Shown here piece after piece: positions 5,411 through 9,111 of a DNA stretch of 9,111 bases. The position numbers and the translations under genes were made by a program. Origin of the DNA: an uncultured archaeon (GTDB taxonomy: Archaea; Nanobdellota; Nanobdellia; Woesearchaeales; ARS49); contig CABMGU010000029.1 in NCBI GenBank assembly GCA_902385765.1, positions 1 through 9,111 of the forward strand. The letters run 5' to 3'. The notes beneath the pieces are model-generated. The model did not search any database and was not told the origin of the DNA. It saw only the letters and a list, made by a program, of their open reading frames with translations. The stretch's first letter is position 1; each line of letters opens with the position of its first letter.

Positions 5411-5454
5411 TTTGTTATATTTTCAACAAAAAATTTGTTGAGGTTTATAACAAA
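5411..5454. promoter_or_regulatory. Nested dyad directly before the VirB4-type gene
   Basis: An inner inverted repeat TCAACAAA (5423-5430) / TTTGTTGA (5434-5441) sits inside an outer one, TTTGTTATA (5411-5419) / TATAACAAA (5446-5454); all arms match perfectly. The two share a centre to within half a base. The outer left arm contains the TATA-like TTATATTT (5415-5422), and the right side holds the weak ribosome site GAGGT (5440-5444) and ends at the ATG. It could be an operator covering the promoter, or an mRNA hairpin hiding the ribosome site. Confidence 0.6.
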
Positions 5455-8400
5455 ATGACTTACGAAATCCCGCAAAGTTTGCAGTACAAGGAACGTATTG
5501 TCTTTAATCTTAATTTGGAGCAGCTTTTGTATGCTTCAGTGTTCGGTTTGGCTGCAGTTCTCATTTATGCAAAGCTTCCTTTCTCTTTTTCTGTGCGTAT
5601 CAGTTTGGCGCTTATTCCTGCAGGTTTTGGTTTGATGTTTATGTACTTGGATTTGTGGCGCAAAATTAGTAATTTCTGGGCTTGGTTCAGGTTTCGCAAG
5701 GCAACAATGTTTGACAAAGCGATGAAGAAGTATCTCAAACTTAGTTCTATCGAGCAGGCCTGTTATTTTGTTCAAACCAAACAGGGCGAGAAGCGTGTTG
5801 CAGTTCTTATGGTCGAGCCCTTGAACTTCAAGATTAAGACGAAAGATGAGCGGGACAGCATTATTCACTGTTTTCAGAAGTTTTTGAACGCTCTTGATTT
5901 TCCTGTGCAATTCCTGATGTACACTGATGACTTGAATTTGAGCCGCTATTTGAAGGAATTGGAGTTCAAAGTTAGCAAAACACATAACAAAACGTATCGC
6001 GAATTGTTCAAGGCGCACGAGAATTATCTTGACGCGGTTATGAAGGAACGCTTGGCTGTCAATAGGCGTTTTTTGATTGCTGTTCAGGAGAACGCAATGG
6101 GTTTGGACGCGCAGTTGAACATCATCGATGAACTGCTCAAGAGTATGAACTTGAAAAGTGTTCGTTTGAGAGGCAGGGGGCTTATCAAAGTCTTAATCAA
6201 GTTTTTCAACAATCCCCGAGGACGCACCGAGCTTTTGAAGAAGCAAAAGACACTGTATAATATCGTTGGTCCTGAAGAAATCGTTAACAATCCGAATTAT
6301 ATCAAAGTCAATGAGTATTACAACCGTATTATTGCTGCAGTGGGCTATCCTCGCATTGTTGAAGAGGGTTTCTTGGACAAAATAATTACTGCTGCTGGCA
6401 ATTTTGATTTGAGTATTCACGTTGAGCCTTTTCCGATAGAGACAACGATGATGATGCTGAACAAGGAATTGCAGAAACAGCGTGCTGACCTTTATGCTGC
6501 TGAAATGAAGCACAGTTTCCAGCCAAGTCTGGAAATTCAGTACAAGGATACGCGGGGAGTTCTGGATAGCATTCAGAAAGGCGAGGAAAAGCTGTTTAAC
6601 GTCAGCCTGTATATTAACGTCAAGGCTAAGGATTTGAAAGAGCTTGATTTGCTCACGAGAACCATTCAGTCGCAGTTGAACAGCATTTTGATTATTCCGC
6701 AAGTGCCGAAATACCGGATGGCGCAGGGCTTGAAATCAGTTTTACCTTTTGGCACGAACGAACTGGGTATTCGCAGAAACATAACCACTCACGCTCTTTC
6801 TGCTTTTTTCCCTTTTACTTCGCCGTTTCTTATTCTGGAGAAGGGTGGGGTTTTTCTCGGTCTTAACAGGAACAAATTGCCAATCATCAAGGATATTTTT
6901 TCATTGGCTAACGCTAATGGCGCTATTCTCGCTACTTCTGGCAGTGGGAAGAGTTATACTGCAAAATTGATTATTTCCCGTTATTTGATGAATAATACAA
7001 AAATCATTGTCATTGACCCGCAGAGCGAGTATGCGAAGCTTACAGAGAAATATGGTGGTAGCGTCATTACGATTTCGCGGGATAGCGAGACAATCATTAA
7101 TCCGCTGGACTTGCTCGGGCACAATTACGCAGAAAAGCGTCTCGCATTGATGGACATGTTTCGCGTTATGTTTGGAGAGCTCAGCGAGATTCAGAAAGCC
7201 ATTCTTGACAGGACGTTAAGCAAAACCTATGATCGCAGGGGCATTTGTGAGACGAGTTATCACGATAAAGCCCCTCCGATTCTTTCTGATTTGTATGTTG
7301 AGCTTGAGCGTATGTCGCGGGAGGCGACTGTCTATGAGCGCACAACCTATGTTGCACTTTTGAACAGGTTGCGGATGTATGTGGATGGTGTTTTCTCATT
7401 CTTGAATAAGCAGACGAAGATTGATGTGAACAACAATTTTGTGACGTTCAACATTGGGAATATGCCGAAGCAGGTCAAGCCGGTCATGATGTTTCTGATT
7501 CTCGAATACGTTTACAGCAAGATGAAGCAGGACAGGGAGCGCAAGCTTTTGGTTATTGATGAGGCGTGGAGCATGCTTCAAAATGCTGGAGAGGAAGGGT
7601 TTGTTTTTGAAGTGGTTAAGACTTGCAGGAAATTCAATCTCGGACTGCTTCTCATTACCCAGGATGTTGCTGATTTGTTGAACAGCAAGGCAGGAAGGGC
7701 AGTCCTGGCAAACAGTTCTTATACTATTCTTTTGCGCCAAAAGTCGGCAATTATTGATGATGTTGAGGATGTTTTTCATTTGAGTTATGCTGAGCGTGAG
7801 CACTTGCTTACTGCAAATGTGGGTGAGGGCTTGTTGATGATGGAGAACGACCATCAGGAAATAAAAATTATTGCCAGCCCTGAGGAGCACAAGCTGATTA
7901 CGACCAATCCTGATGAGCTGATAGCTTTGCAAGACAACATTCCTGCTGATATTTCTGTGGAAAAGAAAAAAATGCTTATCGAACTCGACCTGAATAAAGG
8001 GTTCTATAAAAAAAGCACATTAAAGCCAGAAGAAATCAATTATTTGTTAAAAAACAATTATGTGGAAAGCAGGCACGTTCCACTGCGCTCAACAGCACAT
8101 GCAATTTATCTTATAAAGAAAATCGGCTGGCACAGCGCAGAACACACTTTCCTTTTGTATGCCACTTACGAGGAAATTCTGCGTTATACCAATAAAGTCA
8201 AGACTGATGAAACCGCACGGACGGATAGTATCAATCCTGATGTAATATTCACCGACATAAGAGGAGAGGAATGGGCGTTGGAAATAGAGACAGGAAGCAA
8301 CCTGAAATATCATCCGAAATACTTTGAGCGCAAGGTTGCCCGTCTCAATCAACTTTACCCGAACAAGTGGCGTTTCGTTCTGACCAACATTCATCAGCGC

Positions 8401-8580
8401 AGGAAATATGAGAACAGGTTTGGAGTGCCAATCCTTCTTCGTCATCAGATACCTCATTTTGCCAAGTGGCATTTCAGCCGTGGACTACAAGATAATGCAA
8501 CAACTAACGGCTGTATGCCAATATCCGACGATAAAACAAAGGCTGAACACCCGCCAAAAAAAGTGAACATCCGGAGGTAA
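5455..8580 (+). CDS. PrgI–VirB4 fusion ATPase with C-terminal replication-relaxation-like module
   Basis: A 1041-residue protein. Residues 1-80 match PrgI (VirB3-like): a YEIPQ start, then two membrane helices (about 24-40 and 46-66). Residues about 95-460 correspond to the VirB4 N-terminal region and 465-830 to the RecA-like ATPase. Walker A is ATSGSGKS (493-500, K499, with Ala where the first Gly is usual), followed by IIVIDPQSEY (517-526). Walker B is KLLVIDEAW (697-705, D702, E703), and a TQD motif lies at 735-737. VirB4 ATPases power pilus assembly and substrate transfer at the membrane. Residues 840-1041 are extra: a helical, possibly winged-helix part (850-915), then PDV near 928-930 and ALEIETG (941-947), resembling the PD...ExE core of replication-relaxation and PD-(D/E)XK-like proteins. 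Codon usage changes near the junction. The start at 5455 follows GAGGT by ten bases. Confidence 0.9.
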   Translation: MTYEIPQSLQYKERIVFNLNLEQLLYASVFGLAAVLIYAKLPFSFSVRISLALIPAGFGLMFMYLDLWRKISNFWAWFRFRKATMFDKAMKKYLKLSSIEQACYFVQTKQGEKRVAVLMVEPLNFKIKTKDERDSIIHCFQKFLNALDFPVQFLMYTDDLNLSRYLKELEFKVSKTHNKTYRELFKAHENYLDAVMKERLAVNRRFLIAVQENAMGLDAQLNIIDELLKSMNLKSVRLRGRGLIKVLIKFFNNPRGRTELLKKQKTLYNIVGPEEIVNNPNYIKVNEYYNRIIAAVGYPRIVEEGFLDKIITAAGNFDLSIHVEPFPIETTMMMLNKELQKQRADLYAAEMKHSFQPSLEIQYKDTRGVLDSIQKGEEKLFNVSLYINVKAKDLKELDLLTRTIQSQLNSILIIPQVPKYRMAQGLKSVLPFGTNELGIRRNITTHALSAFFPFTSPFLILEKGGVFLGLNRNKLPIIKDIFSLANANGAILATSGSGKSYTAKLIISRYLMNNTKIIVIDPQSEYAKLTEKYGGSVITISRDSETIINPLDLLGHNYAEKRLALMDMFRVMFGELSEIQKAILDRTLSKTYDRRGICETSYHDKAPPILSDLYVELERMSREATVYERTTYVALLNRLRMYVDGVFSFLNKQTKIDVNNNFVTFNIGNMPKQVKPVMMFLILEYVYSKMKQDRERKLLVIDEAWSMLQNAGEEGFVFEVVKTCRKFNLGLLLITQDVADLLNSKAGRAVLANSSYTILLRQKSAIIDDVEDVFHLSYAEREHLLTANVGEGLLMMENDHQEIKIIASPEEHKLITTNPDELIALQDNIPADISVEKKKMLIELDLNKGFYKKSTLKPEEINYLLKNNYVESRHVPLRSTAHAIYLIKKIGWHSAEHTFLLYATYEEILRYTNKVKTDETARTDSINPDVIFTDIRGEEWALEIETGSNLKYHPKYFERKVARLNQLYPNKWRFVLTNIHQRRKYENRFGVPILLRHQIPHFAKWHFSRGLQDNATTNGCMPISDDKTKAEHPPKKVNIRR
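7945..8577 (+). other. C-terminal appended module with distinct codon usage
   Basis: From about residue 831 the coding style changes. Upstream codons favour G- and T-ending forms (AAG, GAG, TTG, GCT). Here A-ending forms rise sharply: by eye AAA outnumbers AAG about 14 to 8 and GAA outnumbers GAG about two to one, the reverse of the preceding 140 codons; GCA, ACA, CCA and ATA are also commoner. With the additional domain at this point, a fusion of separately evolved genes is likely. Confidence 0.55.
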
Positions 8581-8586
8581 AACACT

Positions 8587-8730
8587 ATGGAATGCCCTCA
8601 AAATATGCATAAGGTTGAGATTTTTCTGACCTGCGATACGTTTGAGCGTTTGCAGGAAGCCGCAAGTTATACTGGTTGTGGAGCTGATTTGGAGCGTTAC
8701 ATCAAGAACTTGATTTTGGAGAGGTGCTGA
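8587..8730 (+). CDS. Ribbon-helix-helix (CopG-like) DNA-binding protein
   Basis: A 47-residue protein with the RHH layout: a short beta strand (HKVEIFLT, 8-15), a first helix (about 17-28, DTFERLQEAASY), a turn with glycines (TGCGA), and a second helix (33-46, DLERYIKNLILER). RHH dimers insert the paired strand into the DNA major groove and usually bind palindromes as repressors, often controlling their own plasmid or conjugation operon. GGAGGT (8573-8578), overlapping the stop of the VirB4-type gene, sits eight bases before the ATG. The next gene starts two bases after its stop. Candidate targets in this window are the palindromes at 1566-1601 and the dyad at 5411-5454. Confidence 0.7.
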   Translation: MECPQNMHKVEIFLTCDTFERLQEAASYTGCGADLERYIKNLILERC

Positions 8731-8731
8731 C

Positions 8732-8845
8732 ATGGGAATCTCAATCGTGCGATGTTTGAACCGTAATTGCGAGGCGACTTTTGAAATGAAAATCTGGGAG
8801 CACTGTGGTTTTTGCTGTCCGATTTGTGGAACATCAATACTTTGA
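8732..8845 (+). CDS. Very small zinc-binding protein, 37 aa
   Basis: A 37-residue protein with six cysteines: C8 and C13 (RCLNRNC), then C25, C28, C29 and C32 (HCGFCCPICG). The CxxC pairs indicate a zinc knuckle or rubredoxin-like ribbon, a common design for tiny archaeal DNA- or RNA-associated proteins. GGAGAGGTG (8718-8726) lies six bases before the ATG, inside the preceding gene, and only one base separates the preceding stop from this start. The compact spacing and strong ribosome site support a real gene in spite of its size. Confidence 0.65.
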   Translation: MGISIVRCLNRNCEATFEMKIWEHCGFCCPICGTSIL

Positions 8846-8858
8846 GGGGGTGGGAAAA

Positions 8859-9041
8859 ATGAACAAGAAAGAAATCAAACAATTTGAACGCGAATATGCT
8901 GAAAAGCTGGAGAAGGAGGGACTGGAATCTGCGAAAGCGCTTTTCCGTGAAAGGTTTGCTGTGAAATGCTTTCATTGCGGATATCTCGGACCTACAAGAC
9001 CACCGTTAAACTGCGCCAATTGTGGTGCATATCTGGATTGA
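8859..9041 (+). CDS. Small zinc-ribbon protein with helical N-terminus
   Basis: A 60-residue protein. A charged helix (1-33; KKEIKQFEREYAEKLEKEGL) is followed by a zinc ribbon with CFHC (C37, C40) and CANC (C52, C55), each knuckle followed by Gly. The start at 8859 is chosen because GAGGGGGTGGG (8844-8854) ends four bases before it. An in-frame ATG 54 bases upstream lies inside the preceding gene without such a site. It is in the same run as the other small genes and probably on the same mRNA. Family not recognised; likely nucleic-acid or protein binding. Confidence 0.75.
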   Translation: MNKKEIKQFEREYAEKLEKEGLESAKALFRERFAVKCFHCGYLGPTRPPLNCANCGAYLD

Positions 9042-9051
9042 GGTGAAAAAC

Positions 9052-9111
9052 ATGGCGTACTATTTGTGTGTTGTGTGCGGGGAATGGGTGAAAAGTCTTG
9101 AGCCAGGAGAA
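9052..9111 (+). CDS. Start of a further CxxC protein (cut by the window edge)
   Basis: Twenty codons from ATG at 9052, preceded by GAGGTGA (9040-9046) that overlaps the stop of the zinc-ribbon gene. The visible part, MAYYLCVVCGEWVKSLEPGE, has one CxxC knuckle (C6, C9) near its N-terminus and resembles the opening of another zinc-ribbon protein. Nothing more can be said without the rest. Confidence 0.6.
   Translation, partial: MAYYLCVVCGEWVKSLEPGE

Noticed and set aside
4949..5458. Plus-strand frame of 169 codons as an operon gene
   Set aside because: Its ATGA junctions at both ends are attractive, but its first-codon-position composition is not coding-like and the protein is a Cys/Arg/Gln-rich jumble, while the minus strand reads as a balanced protein with a promoter. 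Kept as a finding, not a gene.
6193..6702. Minus-strand frame of 169 codons inside the VirB4-type gene
   Set aside because: It is a shadow of the VirB4 reading frame, with no promoter and no protein-like composition.

Overview
The window most likely comes from an archaeon, possibly a DPANN-type lineage known only from metagenomes, but the phylum cannot be fixed from this sequence. Three things point to Archaea. The prolyl-tRNA synthetase is of the archaeal/eukaryotic type. TATA-like boxes lie about 25 bases before start codons that have no Shine-Dalgarno site, which implies leaderless transcripts. Genes inside the operon instead carry strong GGAGGT/GAGGTGA sites and short ATGA overlaps. The transfer genes look like archaeal relatives of bacterial type IV secretion (conjugation) proteins.

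Layout. Bases 1-1109 (minus strand) hold the first 369 codons of proS, a chromosomal housekeeping gene that runs off the left edge. Bases 1110-1547 hold no convincing gene. They contain the proS TATA box, then a dense cluster of perfect or near-perfect inverted repeats (1171-1393) that may encode a minus-strand structured RNA or tRNA-derived debris, then the promoter of a plus-strand operon. That operon runs from about 1548 to 4952: a possible 22-codon leader ORF, a small zinc-ribbon protein, a 151-aa helical protein, a 385-aa membrane-anchored coiled-coil protein with 37-residue repeats, a 101-aa two-helix membrane protein, a VirB2-like pilin and a VirB6-like polytopic membrane protein. A minus-strand gene (4956-5357) of unknown function faces the VirB6-like gene. 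Its promoter is back to back with the start of a 1041-codon gene (5455-8580) encoding a fused PrgI (VirB3-like) membrane domain, a VirB4 ATPase and a C-terminal module resembling replication-relaxation/PD-(D/E)XK-like proteins. After it, tightly packed small genes follow to the right edge: one ribbon-helix-helix protein and three proteins with zinc-knuckle cysteines.

How the genes fit together. VirB2-like pilin, VirB6-like channel, PrgI/VirB3-like subunit and VirB4 ATPase are the minimal membrane core shared by conjugation systems and by the archaeal Ced/Ted DNA-import systems. The small zinc-ribbon and RHH proteins are typical accessory or regulatory genes of archaeal plasmids and integrated elements. 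The window is best read as the left part of an integrated conjugative or DNA-transfer element next to proS. No VirD4 coupling protein, integrase or classical relaxase is visible, so whether the element is mobile cannot be decided here. The most unusual points are the C-terminal fusion on VirB4 with its own codon usage, a pilin-like hairpin shared by the VirB2-like and VirB6-like proteins, a 98-base dual-coding overlap at the pilin signal peptide, and the nested dyad just before the VirB4-type gene.
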